From Bombiscardovia asteroides_K (GTDB taxonomy: Bacteria > Actinomycetota > Actinomycetes > Actinomycetales > Bifidobacteriaceae): a DNA stretch of 64,000 nucleotides. How positions within the stretch are numbered: position 1 is the stretch's first letter; every line of letters begins with the position of its first letter. Positions 1-8,625 of this stretch are shown here, piece after piece. The stretch spans positions 744,001 to 808,000 of the forward strand of contig NZ_CP181447.1 in the NCBI RefSeq assembly GCF_048001765.1, given 5' to 3'. The notes under the pieces were generated by a model. The model did no database searches. It was not told where the DNA came from and saw only the letters and a program-made list of their open reading frames with translations. Made by a program: the position numbers and the translations under genes.

Positions 1-787
1 TACTGGTCCATCGGCTTCGCATCTACTGGGAACGACCAAGTCGGGACAGGATGTCCTGGCACAGCTAGGCTATTCCACCCGAGGCTCATTGATCATAGGG
101 TTCTCGGTCGGAGTCATCGCCCTCATACTTTCCACAATCTTTGGCGTGCTGGGGACCTATATCGGTGGATGGGTGGATGAGACATTTGCGCTCATAACCA
201 ATGTCATGCTGGTTATTCCAGGGCTGCCGCTGACCATCGTCATAGCTGCGATGATTCCGAATAAAGGCACAGGCATGCTCGTGGCTGTAATATCAGTGAC
301 GGCTTGGGCCGGCGCTTCCAGAGTTCTCAGGGCACAGACGCTTTCAATCAGAGGCCGTGACTACGTTCTTGCTGCACGAATTGCCGGTGAACACCCCCTG
401 CGTGTCATCTGCGTAGAGATTCTTCCTAACCTTCTGCCCGTTATGGCTTCCCAGTTTACCTTCAGTGTCCTCGGAGCCATACTGAGCGAGTCGTCCCTTT
501 CTTTCATCGGATTGGGATCCTCCAGTCAATTTTCTTTGGGAACCATGCTGTTCTATGCCCAAAATGGATCAGCCCTGAATGCTGGTGCATGGTGGTGGTT
601 CCTGCCGCCGGGATTGATGATTGCCCTGGTCGGCGCTGGTTTGTCCTTCGTCAATTTCTCCATTGATGAGGTTATTAATCCGCATCTGCGCAATGCAAGT
701 GTAAAGACCCCTAAGGGGCACAAGCATGGACGAAAAAGGACATCCGCCCCGGACAAGACCCTGGAAGGAAAAGGTGGCCAGGAATGA
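1..787 (+). CDS. Opp/Dpp-family ABC transporter permease (OppC-like), 5' partial
   Basis: Inner-membrane permease of an oligopeptide/oligosaccharide-type ABC importer. The open frame runs in from the window edge (frame beginning at base 2). The first visible residues include LLGTTKSGQDVLAQL, the conserved stretch just before the main permease domain of OppC/DppC proteins, so the true start lies upstream and the internal TTG at 89 is not the start. Several hydrophobic segments follow, then the cytoplasmic coupling (EAA-type) loop around RDYVLAARIAGEHPLRV and a C-terminal segment ending in a basic tail. The stop overlaps the next ATPase start by four bases (ATGA), so the genes are co-translated. 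The downstream GH2 glycosidase in the same run suggests the cargo is an oligosaccharide rather than a peptide; that is an inference. Confidence 0.9.
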   Translation, partial: TGPSASHLLGTTKSGQDVLAQLGYSTRGSLIIGFSVGVIALILSTIFGVLGTYIGGWVDETFALITNVMLVIPGLPLTIVIAAMIPNKGTGMLVAVISVTAWAGASRVLRAQTLSIRGRDYVLAARIAGEHPLRVICVEILPNLLPVMASQFTFSVLGAILSESSLSFIGLGSSSQFSLGTMLFYAQNGSALNAGAWWWFLPPGLMIALVGAGLSFVNFSIDEVINPHLRNASVKTPKGHKHGRKRTSAPDKTLEGKGGQE

Positions 788-1686
788 TTGAGAATAACAA
801 GGGAACGAATATCATGAACGGGTCTTCTTCTTCAGTTGAGCGAGACCAGGTACTCCTGAGCGTTAACAATGTTGATGTCGTATATGAAACCGACTCACCC
901 GTCCATGCCGTGCAGAATGCCTCTTTCGAACTTCATCGAGGCGAGATGATGGGCCTTGCCGGTGAATCAGGCTGTGGGAAATCAACGCTTGCTTACAGCA
1001 TCAATCAACTGCTGAAACCCCCTGGGACCATTAAATCCGGGACGGTCATCTTCCACGATAAGAGCGGTGAAGATATCGATGTCCGTGCTTTGCAGGGTCA
1101 GTCACTGAGGAACTACCGGTGGGAAAAATGCTCCATGGTTTTCCAAGGCGCTATGAATTCTTTGAGCCCTGTGACGAGAATCGGCAAACAGCTTGGAGAT
1201 GTATACAAGACGCACCGACCGTCCATGAAGGCCAAGGAGCGCCAAGATAGATGCGCCCATCTTCTTGAGATGGTGCACGTGGACCCGAATCGATTGGCCG
1301 CCTATCCCTTCGAGCTGTCGGGGGGAATGAGACAGCGCGTAATGATAGCCATGGCTCTGGCGCTTGAGCCGCAATTGATTATCATGGATGAACCGACAAC
1401 AGCACTGGATGTGGTTGTACAGCGAGAAATCATAGAGGAGATTTCCAGGTTAAGGCGCGAGCAGGGATTTGCCGTTATTTTCATTACCCATGACCTGCCC
1501 ATGCTTTTGGAGATTACAGACACGATCACCGTCATGAAAGACGGCAAGATAGTGGAGCATAATGATTCGCACGAGATATATCGACATGCCAAGCACCCAT
1601 ATACCAGGAAACTCCTGACCTCTTTCCCGTCCTTGACAGGCGACAGAGGTTCTTTGCTTCGCTCCTATCAAGAGAAGGACAGGTGA
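784..1686 (+). CDS. Opp/Dpp-family ABC transporter ATP-binding protein (OppD-like)
   Basis: Cytoplasmic ATPase energising the permease encoded just upstream. It has Walker A GESGCGKST at about residues 60-68, the ABC signature LSGGMRQRV near 178, Walker B LIIMDEPTTALD near 198 and the switch histidine in FITHDLP near 233. The 300-residue length is slightly short for OppD/DppD; the C-terminal HPYTRKLL segment of the family is present. The start at 784 overlaps the permease stop (ATGA). A second ATG at 814 has an AAGGGA ribosome site ten bases upstream and cannot be excluded. The gene is followed directly by the partner ATPase, the usual OppD-OppF pair. The substrate is not shown by the sequence. 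Confidence 0.93.
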   Translation: MIENNKGTNIMNGSSSSVERDQVLLSVNNVDVVYETDSPVHAVQNASFELHRGEMMGLAGESGCGKSTLAYSINQLLKPPGTIKSGTVIFHDKSGEDIDVRALQGQSLRNYRWEKCSMVFQGAMNSLSPVTRIGKQLGDVYKTHRPSMKAKERQDRCAHLLEMVHVDPNRLAAYPFELSGGMRQRVMIAMALALEPQLIIMDEPTTALDVVVQREIIEEISRLRREQGFAVIFITHDLPMLLEITDTITVMKDGKIVEHNDSHEIYRHAKHPYTRKLLTSFPSLTGDRGSLLRSYQEKDR

Positions 1687-1691
1687 TTTTG

Positions 1692-2537
1692 ATGGCCAAG
1701 CTGAGTATCGAACATGTCAGCAAGGATTTCGAGCTGCGCAAAGGCCTGAAGCACACAACCATCCATGCTGTGCAAGATGCCAATTTCATCTTGGAATCAG
1801 GCAAAACCGTTGCTTTGGTCGGTGAATCAGGTTCGGGCAAATCCACTATTGCAAGGATGATCACCTGTCTGGAATCCCCGACATCCGGCCAGATAAAACT
1901 GGATGGCAGGCTGGTTCCGCATAAGGGGCGCGAACTCTATCGGTACCGGCACAATGTTCAGATGGTGTTCCAAGACCCCTTCGCTTCTCTCAATCCGTAC
2001 CACAACATTTATCACCATCTTGTTCGACCTATGAAGGTTAATGGAATGGCATCCAGTGAGGAGGAGTATGTGCAGAAAGTTGCAGATCTACTAAAACGAG
2101 TGGATCTATATCCTGCCGAAGAATATATGTGGCGTCGTCCACACGAGTTGTCAGGCGGTCAAAGGCAGAGGGTGGCCATTGCCCGCGCTCTTGCGCCCGG
2201 TCCTAAGATTCTTATAGCGGACGAGCCGGTTTCCATGCTTGATGTGTCCTTGCGTGTCGGGGTTCTGTCCATGCTGGCGAAAATTCAGCATGAAGATCAT
2301 TTAGCAATGCTTTATATCACTCACGATCTGGCTACGGCCAGGCATTTCTCCGATAAGATTATGGTCATGCAGAAAGGCCGGATTGTAGAGGCAGGGCCTT
2401 CCGACCAGGTCATCCTGCACCCGCAGAACAGCTACACGAAAATTTTGCTCAACGCTGCCCCGGATCCCGAACGCTACTTTGAGCGCCAGGAAGAAGCGAA
2501 GAGGCAGGAGAAGGAGCGTCAAGGGGGTATTTCCTGA
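1692..2537 (+). CDS. Opp/Dpp-family ABC transporter ATP-binding protein (OppF-like)
   Basis: Second ATPase of the OppD/OppF heterodimer. Walker A GESGSGKST lies at about residues 44-52, followed by the Q-loop VFQDPFASLNP, signature LSGGQRQRVA and Walker B ILIADEPVSMLDVS. The chosen ATG at 1692 gives the natural N-terminus MAKLSIEHV and has an AGGTGA ribosome site five bases upstream. An in-frame GTG at 1683 would overlap the preceding stop by four bases and is an alternative. The stop shares one base with the start of the following glycosidase (TGATG), strong evidence that transporter and GH2 enzyme form one operon. Confidence 0.93.
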   Translation: MAKLSIEHVSKDFELRKGLKHTTIHAVQDANFILESGKTVALVGESGSGKSTIARMITCLESPTSGQIKLDGRLVPHKGRELYRYRHNVQMVFQDPFASLNPYHNIYHHLVRPMKVNGMASSEEEYVQKVADLLKRVDLYPAEEYMWRRPHELSGGQRQRVAIARALAPGPKILIADEPVSMLDVSLRVGVLSMLAKIQHEDHLAMLYITHDLATARHFSDKIMVMQKGRIVEAGPSDQVILHPQNSYTKILLNAAPDPERYFERQEEAKRQEKERQGGIS

Positions 2538-4936
2538 TGAGGCGCACTGTCACAAGCCTGATGGACGGATGGGAATTCTGCGATGATCGGGCACCTGGGC
2601 AATGGAGGGAAGTCGAGCTGCCCCATGATTGGGCTATCGAACGACCGGTCAAGGAGGACATGCCCGGGGGTGGTGAACAAGCATTTCGTGATCGTTGGGG
2701 GATTGGCTGGTACCGCAGGACCTTTCATATGGATGAAAGACCTGCGAGCAAAGCCTGTTGGATTCATTCAGACGGGATATATGAATGTAGCTCAATACAC
2801 GTGAACGGGGTCTATGTAGGAGGCCATGACTACGGGTATTCGCCTTTTTCCTGTGATTTGTCGGACGCTGTGCACCCAGGGGAGAATGAGATTCTTATTC
2901 GTGTAGACAATACTCGGACCCCTCCCGACCGATGGTACAGCGGCGCAGGAATATATAGGCAACTAAGTATAGTAGAGGCCTCGAACCCTCATTTGGACCA
3001 GGATAGGGTCAGTATAAAGCAGCATATCGATGTGGAAAGTTCTCGGGCAGACCTGTCATGCAGAATTCCTCTGGTCCATTCCACCCGAGAACATGAACCG
3101 TGCAATCTGCACATCAGGGCATCACTGGTTGATAAAAACGGCATCGTTGCAGCATCGGGCGAATTGGAGAACCTGGATGGAACGCTGAAGTTGAGTGTGT
3201 CGCATGCACATCTGTGGAGCGCCGAAGATCCATATCTCTATAAGTTGCATATAGGACTGTACTCTGACGATCAATTGATAGATGATCTTAAGCTGCATAT
3301 CGGATTGCGCCGAGTGAGTTTTGATGCTGAACAGGGGATGTTGGTCAACGGAAGCAAGGTCATCTTCAAGGGGGTGTGCCTGCATCAGGATTTAGGATGC
3401 ATGGGGTCCAGGACTTCCAGTGATCTATTACGCCAGCGGTTGCTTTTGTTGAAAAAAATGGGTTGCAATGGCATTCGGGCGGCGCATCATGCCCATCCTA
3501 CTGAATTGTTGGATCTGTGCGACGAACTGGGTTTCTATGTTTATGACGAGGCCTTCGACAAGTGGTTCAGCGGGCATGATGAGCATTTCTTCGCTGAGCA
3601 CTGGAAGGAAGACCTTGCAGCACTCATGTACAGGGACAGAAATCGCCCCTCGGTGGTCATGTGGGGTCTGGGCAACGAAGTAGAGCACCAGGCCCAGCCG
3701 GCTATGCTTAGGACCCTGTCAACGATGGTCGATTATGCCCACGGACTTGATCCAACCAGGCCTGCCTGTTGTGCCCTGAGCCCCCATTTCCAGCGACCCG
3801 ATCAGAGCAATAATGGGGATGGCATAGTCCAGGCCACGGATGATGTTTCGGCCAATGAGGAAATCTCCGACCTGGATGAAATTGTCGGATGCATCAAGGC
3901 TGTTGCAGATGTCAGCGACATGGTGGTAGTCAATTATGCAGAACAATGGTATGAGCGGATCCACAAGGCAATCAGCGATAAACCGATTTTTGGTTCTGAG
4001 GTCTACCAATATTTCTCGGGTCACCCCGATCAGATGCAGAACTTCACTGACGCCAACCCCAATCTTGTACCTTTTGAACATTCCTATGTTGTAGGCGGGG
4101 CCATATGGGCAGGATTCGACTATCTAGGTGAATCCATGGGTTATCCTTCCAAGGGTTGGAGTGGAGCCTTGATTAGGACTGACAACATTCCCAAAACCGG
4201 TTATTTCCTGATGCAGAGTTACTGGTCTCGGGAACCGATGGTCCATTTCTGTGTTCTCGACTATAGCCAGCCTGACGAGATAGTCAAAGAACATTGGGAT
4301 ATGCCCCCATACCTGCATCATTGGGACTTTCCTGGAACCAGAAGAAGAGTCCTGCCTTTCATGATTGCCACCAACTGCGATACGGTTCGTCTGTTCCTGA
4401 ATGGGAAGGAATTCCACCTAGAACAGCCGAATGAGGAGAGGAACCGTTGCATTAAAGGCTATCTGCCCTACATACCCGGCTGCGTACATGTGGAAGGCTA
4501 CAGAAATGGGAAGAAGGTCTGTCAACAAACAGTGCAAACCCCAAGCAAACCCGCGAGGCTTCTTTTTGGTCCAGATACCAAATCGGCCAGTATTGGGCTT
4601 TTTGAGTCGGACAAGACGGATTCTGGCATTATGCAACGTTTTCCCGCTGATAAAGGTTTCAGGTGTCTGATCGGACTCAGGTGTGTTGACAAGGACCGGG
4701 TCCTGTGTTTTAGAAGCAGTCCTTTAATTCATTTCGAAATTCAGGGGCCGATTCGAATGGTTGGGCTGGACGATGGGTGTCTGCTAAGCAATGGTGATTA
4801 TGGGGCAAAGCAGGTGCGTGCCTATCAGGGGCAGTGCGGCGTGGTGATAGGAGGGACGGGTGAAGCCGGGCCTGCAAAAATCATGGCCCAGGCTGAAGGC
4901 ATGGAGCCTGCTGTCCTTGAATGTCTGATGTCTTGA
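2537..4936 (+). CDS. Glycoside hydrolase family 2 protein (beta-galactosidase-type)
   Basis: Likely cytoplasmic exo-glycosidase (no signal peptide) acting on sugars imported by the upstream ABC system. The order is the GH2 sugar-binding domain (with the family motif WYSGAGIYRQL near residue 135), an Ig-like sandwich, then the TIM barrel. The acid/base is Glu381 in GLGNEVEHQ and the probable nucleophile is Glu488 in IFGSEVYQYF. At 799 residues it is far shorter than LacZ and resembles the shorter GH2 enzymes with a C-terminal Ig-like domain. Its start overlaps the ATPase stop by one base. Beta-galactosidase is the likeliest activity, but beta-glucuronidase or another GH2 specificity cannot be separated by eye. 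About 400 bases without an intact gene follow. Confidence 0.88.
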   Translation: MRRTVTSLMDGWEFCDDRAPGQWREVELPHDWAIERPVKEDMPGGGEQAFRDRWGIGWYRRTFHMDERPASKACWIHSDGIYECSSIHVNGVYVGGHDYGYSPFSCDLSDAVHPGENEILIRVDNTRTPPDRWYSGAGIYRQLSIVEASNPHLDQDRVSIKQHIDVESSRADLSCRIPLVHSTREHEPCNLHIRASLVDKNGIVAASGELENLDGTLKLSVSHAHLWSAEDPYLYKLHIGLYSDDQLIDDLKLHIGLRRVSFDAEQGMLVNGSKVIFKGVCLHQDLGCMGSRTSSDLLRQRLLLLKKMGCNGIRAAHHAHPTELLDLCDELGFYVYDEAFDKWFSGHDEHFFAEHWKEDLAALMYRDRNRPSVVMWGLGNEVEHQAQPAMLRTLSTMVDYAHGLDPTRPACCALSPHFQRPDQSNNGDGIVQATDDVSANEEISDLDEIVGCIKAVADVSDMVVVNYAEQWYERIHKAISDKPIFGSEVYQYFSGHPDQMQNFTDANPNLVPFEHSYVVGGAIWAGFDYLGESMGYPSKGWSGALIRTDNIPKTGYFLMQSYWSREPMVHFCVLDYSQPDEIVKEHWDMPPYLHHWDFPGTRRRVLPFMIATNCDTVRLFLNGKEFHLEQPNEERNRCIKGYLPYIPGCVHVEGYRNGKKVCQQTVQTPSKPARLLFGPDTKSASIGLFESDKTDSGIMQRFPADKGFRCLIGLRCVDKDRVLCFRSSPLIHFEIQGPIRMVGLDDGCLLSNGDYGAKQVRAYQGQCGVVIGGTGEAGPAKIMAQAEGMEPAVLECLMS

Positions 4937-5345
4937 ACGGGTTTTGCAAGTCGCTTCCATACTCACCCGCATACCGAAGACGGTAGGGCGGCTTTCAGTG
5001 CTTTCTGGTGTCCGAACGCCTGAAGTTGAAGGAATCGTCCTTGATGCAATACAGCAGAACTGAAATGAGGAATATGCAGATCTCCTGGTAAACCGAGCAT
5101 TCGGTGAAGGTGTGAAAGGTTCTCTGATGATATTTCCTGGGTCATCGCGAATTTGTCTTTGACAGATTCGGGATGTTTCGAGGTTACTTTTCGAAACGCA
5201 AGGCCGAGATATCTTTTGACGGATAAACTTGGTCAGGTGTCTAGGGCTTGAATGCATGCTGGCGTAGCGTCGGCCTGGTTCGAACCCAAGCACCTGGCAA
5301 CCGATAGGACCTGAACCTGTGGATCACCGATGAGGATGAGGCTTT
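4937..5345. other. 409-base gap between two GH2 genes, possible coding relic
   Basis: No intact gene. One plus-strand frame (starting 4938) reads 41 residues in a protein-like manner up to a stop at 5061-5063, then continues with a few further stops (near 5158 and 5216). This may be a decayed gene remnant but no family is recognised. A ribosome site for the next gene is present near 5331 (GATGAGGATGAGG). Confidence 0.3.
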
Positions 5346-8300
5346 ATGTTTATTCCACGCTACTATGAGGACCCTTCCAGACTGCATGTGGGGACTGAAC
5401 CCAATCGTTCCTACTTCATCCCAGCCTCAGTGCCGATGGATTCCAGGGGTGACAGGAGGAGAGAGTCGGATCGTTTCCTGGATCTGGACGGTGACTGGGA
5501 TTTTCGTTATTATCGCAGTCTTTATGATCTTGATGCTGAGGTAACCTCTGCCCAGGAGGCTGGTGAACCTGTTTTTTACCAGGAGGACTTCAATCCCGAG
5601 GCTGATGCCGGTCATAGGGTGTTCAAGCCTATTACTGTGCCTGGAGTCTGGCAGACACAAGGGTATGACAATCCCCAGTACACGAACACCAGGTATCCTT
5701 TTCCCTTTGATCCCCCGTATGTCCCTCAGGACAATCCATGCGGGATCTACCTTCGGACTTTCGAATATCGGCCTGTTGCCAGGGCCCCGCGTGCTCTGCT
5801 TAACTTCGATGGGGTGGATTCCTGCTTTTATCTATGGGTGAATGGTGAGCTTGTGGGATACAGCCAGGTATCCCATTGCACCAGTGAATTCGATATAACC
5901 AAAAAACTGAAACCGGGGCGCAACCGTCTCGCAGTTCTGGTGCTCAAGTGGTGCGATGGCAGTTATCTGGAAGACCAGGATAAGTTCAGGATGAGTGGCA
6001 TCTTCAGGGATGTCTATATCCTGCGTCGACCTGAAAGCCGCATCCGGGATTACTTCGTTCACACTAACCTAACGCAGGATAACTCCCGAGCCTGTGTCAC
6101 TGTGGATCTTGATATAGCGGCTACTGGACAGTCGGCAAAATCGTCTGTCATGGGCAGGATCGTGGACTCAGCAGGTTCGAAGATCGCTGAAAGCAGGGCC
6201 AGTGGGGGCGAAAATCAATCATGTCTGCGAATGGAAATCGACCATCCCCGTTTGTGGAATGCCGAAGACCCGCAGCTTTACAGGTTGGAGCTCTACTATA
6301 AGGGCGATGCCGTGGGGACGTCCATGGAGGATCCCGACGAGGTCATTACCGACTACATTGGACTGCGATCTGTTAGCGTCGAAGGCCAGGTGGTCAAGGT
6401 CAACGGCTCGCCCATCAAGATTCATGGTGTGAACCGGCATGATGGAGATCCCCGGACGGGATTTGCCATTGATCAAGATCAAATCATGCGCGACTTGGTT
6501 CTGATGAAAGAACATAATGTCAACGCCATCCGCACTTCTCACTATCCTAATGCGCCGCAGTACTACTCACTCTTCGACCAGATGGGCTTCTACCTGGTGG
6601 CTGAAGCAGACCTGGAGACACATGGAATCGAATACCTCTATCATGGTCCCGGCTGGAAGGAACCCGACTATTGGAACGGCAAGATAGCCGACGATCCAAA
6701 TTTTACCCAGTCTATCCTTGATAGGGCCCAGCGCAGTCTGGAGCGTGATAAGAATCACCCCTCGATCATCATCTGGTCCATGGGCAACGAGAGCGGGTAC
6801 GGATGTGGAATTGAAGCGGCTTTGGCCTGGACTAAACAGCGCGACCCCTCGCGACTCACCCACTACGAATCGGCAATCCACGGCTCACCCAGGACAGACC
6901 TTGACTATTCCAATCTGGATATCACTTCCAGAATGTACCCCTCAATCCGTCAGATCAAGGAGTATTTCACCTCTGAGGGTCCCCATGGCGTCAGCTCTCA
7001 CGGGGATGACGGGGACGGAGGCAGGCGACCGTACTTCCTGTGCGAGTTCTGTCATGCCATGGGATTGGGGCCCGGCGATCTTGAGGACTACTTCCGTGTT
7101 TTCCAGGAGCAGCCGGGAATTCTTGGTGGATGCGTTTGGGAGTGGGCTGACCATGCCATTGATCAGGGACGGTCAAGAGATGGTCGACAGGTCTACACCT
7201 ATGGCGGTGATCACGACGAGTACCCGAACGATGGCAACTTCTGCATGGATGGTTTGGTGTACCCTGATCGGCATCCCCATACTGGTTTGGAAGAGTTCAA
7301 GAATGTCTTTCGTCCAGCTCGGGTAGTTGATTTTAATCCGGCAGATGAAACAATTCGTCTGCATAATTACCTGGACTTTATTTATTTGGATGAGTATCTG
7401 ACCCTGTCTTGGACCGTGCTCAGGGATGGCGAACCGGTTCTTACTGGTGGATTGTCGGAGAATGCCGAAGATGATCTGCACATCGCTCCTCATCAGGAGG
7501 GCAAGGTCAAGCTTCCTCCTATAAAATGGCCCGACCGCGGAAGAGTGACGCTCTTGGTTTCCTATGCCTTGAAGAAAGAGGACCGGAACCTTCGTCGGGG
7601 ACATTTACTGGGGTTCGATGAGTTGAATGCGGGAGCGCTGGGTCTGGATGAACGGCGCAACAGTGTGGCTGGATTCATTTTAGAAGAACACGGACACAAC
7701 CGACAAGATGTCGTCCGGCCTATGACCAAGGAAAACGCAGGCACGATTGAAGTGGAGGGGGATGACTGGCGATATGTCTTCAACAAGCGTACCGGCATGC
7801 TTGATACTGCAATTGTAGCCAATCGACAGCTTCTGACAGCTCCCACCCAAGTCAATGTCTGGAGGGCTCCAACAGACAACGACGCCATCATTAAGCAGGA
7901 GTGGATCAGGGCTCAGTACGACAGGACTGTGACCAGGGCGTATGAATCTGTTCTGAATATTGATGAGGACAGAGGCATTACCACGATTCGCACTGACTTG
8001 TCCCTGGTGTCGCCGAGCATCCAACCCTTGGGAAGTATCCAGGCTACATGGTCCTTTGATTGTCTAGGAGGTTTGGATCTTGGGTTGAGCTTCCACAAGG
8101 ATTCCGAATTCCCTGTACTGCCAAGGTTTGGCATACGCCTCTTCCTCCCCAGAACCATGGACAAAGTCACATATTGTGGATATGGGCCCTACGAGAGCTA
8201 TAGGGACATGCATCAGGCCAGCCACTATGGCGTTTTCTCAAATACTGTGGAAGACATGGTCGAACACTATCTGCGCCCACAAGAGAACGGTTCGCATTTC

Positions 8301-8576
8301 GGTTGTGATTATCTAATGGTCGAGGATGGCTGGTCGGCTTTGGAGGTCGTTGGAGACACTCCCATCTCCTTTAGCTGCTCCCCATATACCCAAGAGGAGC
8401 TGACTGAAAAAGGTCACGACTATGAGCTGCAGGAATGCGGTTCCACTGTGCTTTGCCTGGATTATGCAACTGCAGGTGTCGGCTCCAATAGTTGCGGACC
8501 TGATTTGGCTCCTGCCTATCAAATGAATGAGTCCGAAATCACCTTCGGACTGCATCTAAGGGTCCAATCACACTAG
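5346..8576 (+). CDS. lacZ: Beta-galactosidase, LacZ-type (GH2)
   Basis: Hydrolyses terminal beta-D-galactosides such as lactose or short galacto-oligosaccharides in the cytoplasm (no signal peptide). The 1076 residues match the long LacZ form with five domains: a jelly-roll N-terminus containing DGDWDFRYY and GVWQTQGYDNPQYTN, two Ig-like domains, the TIM barrel and the C-terminal beta-galactosidase small chain domain (NVWRAPTDND, GYGPYESYRD). The acid/base is Glu482 in IIWSMGNESGYG and the nucleophile is Glu567 in PYFLCEFCHAMG. The ATG follows GATGAGGATGAGG. It stands downstream of the transporter/GH2 operon, separated by 409 bases, and may have its own promoter. A strong hairpin follows the stop. 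Confidence 0.95.
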   Translation: MFIPRYYEDPSRLHVGTEPNRSYFIPASVPMDSRGDRRRESDRFLDLDGDWDFRYYRSLYDLDAEVTSAQEAGEPVFYQEDFNPEADAGHRVFKPITVPGVWQTQGYDNPQYTNTRYPFPFDPPYVPQDNPCGIYLRTFEYRPVARAPRALLNFDGVDSCFYLWVNGELVGYSQVSHCTSEFDITKKLKPGRNRLAVLVLKWCDGSYLEDQDKFRMSGIFRDVYILRRPESRIRDYFVHTNLTQDNSRACVTVDLDIAATGQSAKSSVMGRIVDSAGSKIAESRASGGENQSCLRMEIDHPRLWNAEDPQLYRLELYYKGDAVGTSMEDPDEVITDYIGLRSVSVEGQVVKVNGSPIKIHGVNRHDGDPRTGFAIDQDQIMRDLVLMKEHNVNAIRTSHYPNAPQYYSLFDQMGFYLVAEADLETHGIEYLYHGPGWKEPDYWNGKIADDPNFTQSILDRAQRSLERDKNHPSIIIWSMGNESGYGCGIEAALAWTKQRDPSRLTHYESAIHGSPRTDLDYSNLDITSRMYPSIRQIKEYFTSEGPHGVSSHGDDGDGGRRPYFLCEFCHAMGLGPGDLEDYFRVFQEQPGILGGCVWEWADHAIDQGRSRDGRQVYTYGGDHDEYPNDGNFCMDGLVYPDRHPHTGLEEFKNVFRPARVVDFNPADETIRLHNYLDFIYLDEYLTLSWTVLRDGEPVLTGGLSENAEDDLHIAPHQEGKVKLPPIKWPDRGRVTLLVSYALKKEDRNLRRGHLLGFDELNAGALGLDERRNSVAGFILEEHGHNRQDVVRPMTKENAGTIEVEGDDWRYVFNKRTGMLDTAIVANRQLLTAPTQVNVWRAPTDNDAIIKQEWIRAQYDRTVTRAYESVLNIDEDRGITTIRTDLSLVSPSIQPLGSIQATWSFDCLGGLDLGLSFHKDSEFPVLPRFGIRLFLPRTMDKVTYCGYGPYESYRDMHQASHYGVFSNTVEDMVEHYLRPQENGSHFGCDYLMVEDGWSALEVVGDTPISFSCSPYTQEELTEKGHDYELQECGSTVLCLDYATAGVGSNSCGPDLAPAYQMNESEITFGLHLRVQSH

Positions 8577-8582
8577 ATCCGT

Positions 8583-8625
8583 GAACCCGGATGGAGAGGA
8601 ATTGCTCTCCATCCGGGTTCATTTT
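8583..8625. terminator. Shared bidirectional terminator of lacZ and xylB
   Basis: A perfect 16-bp inverted repeat: stem 8583-8598, six-base loop 8599-8604, stem 8605-8620, followed by ATTTT. It lies between two convergent genes, and the stop codon of the minus-strand kinase overlaps its right arm. Confidence 0.85.
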
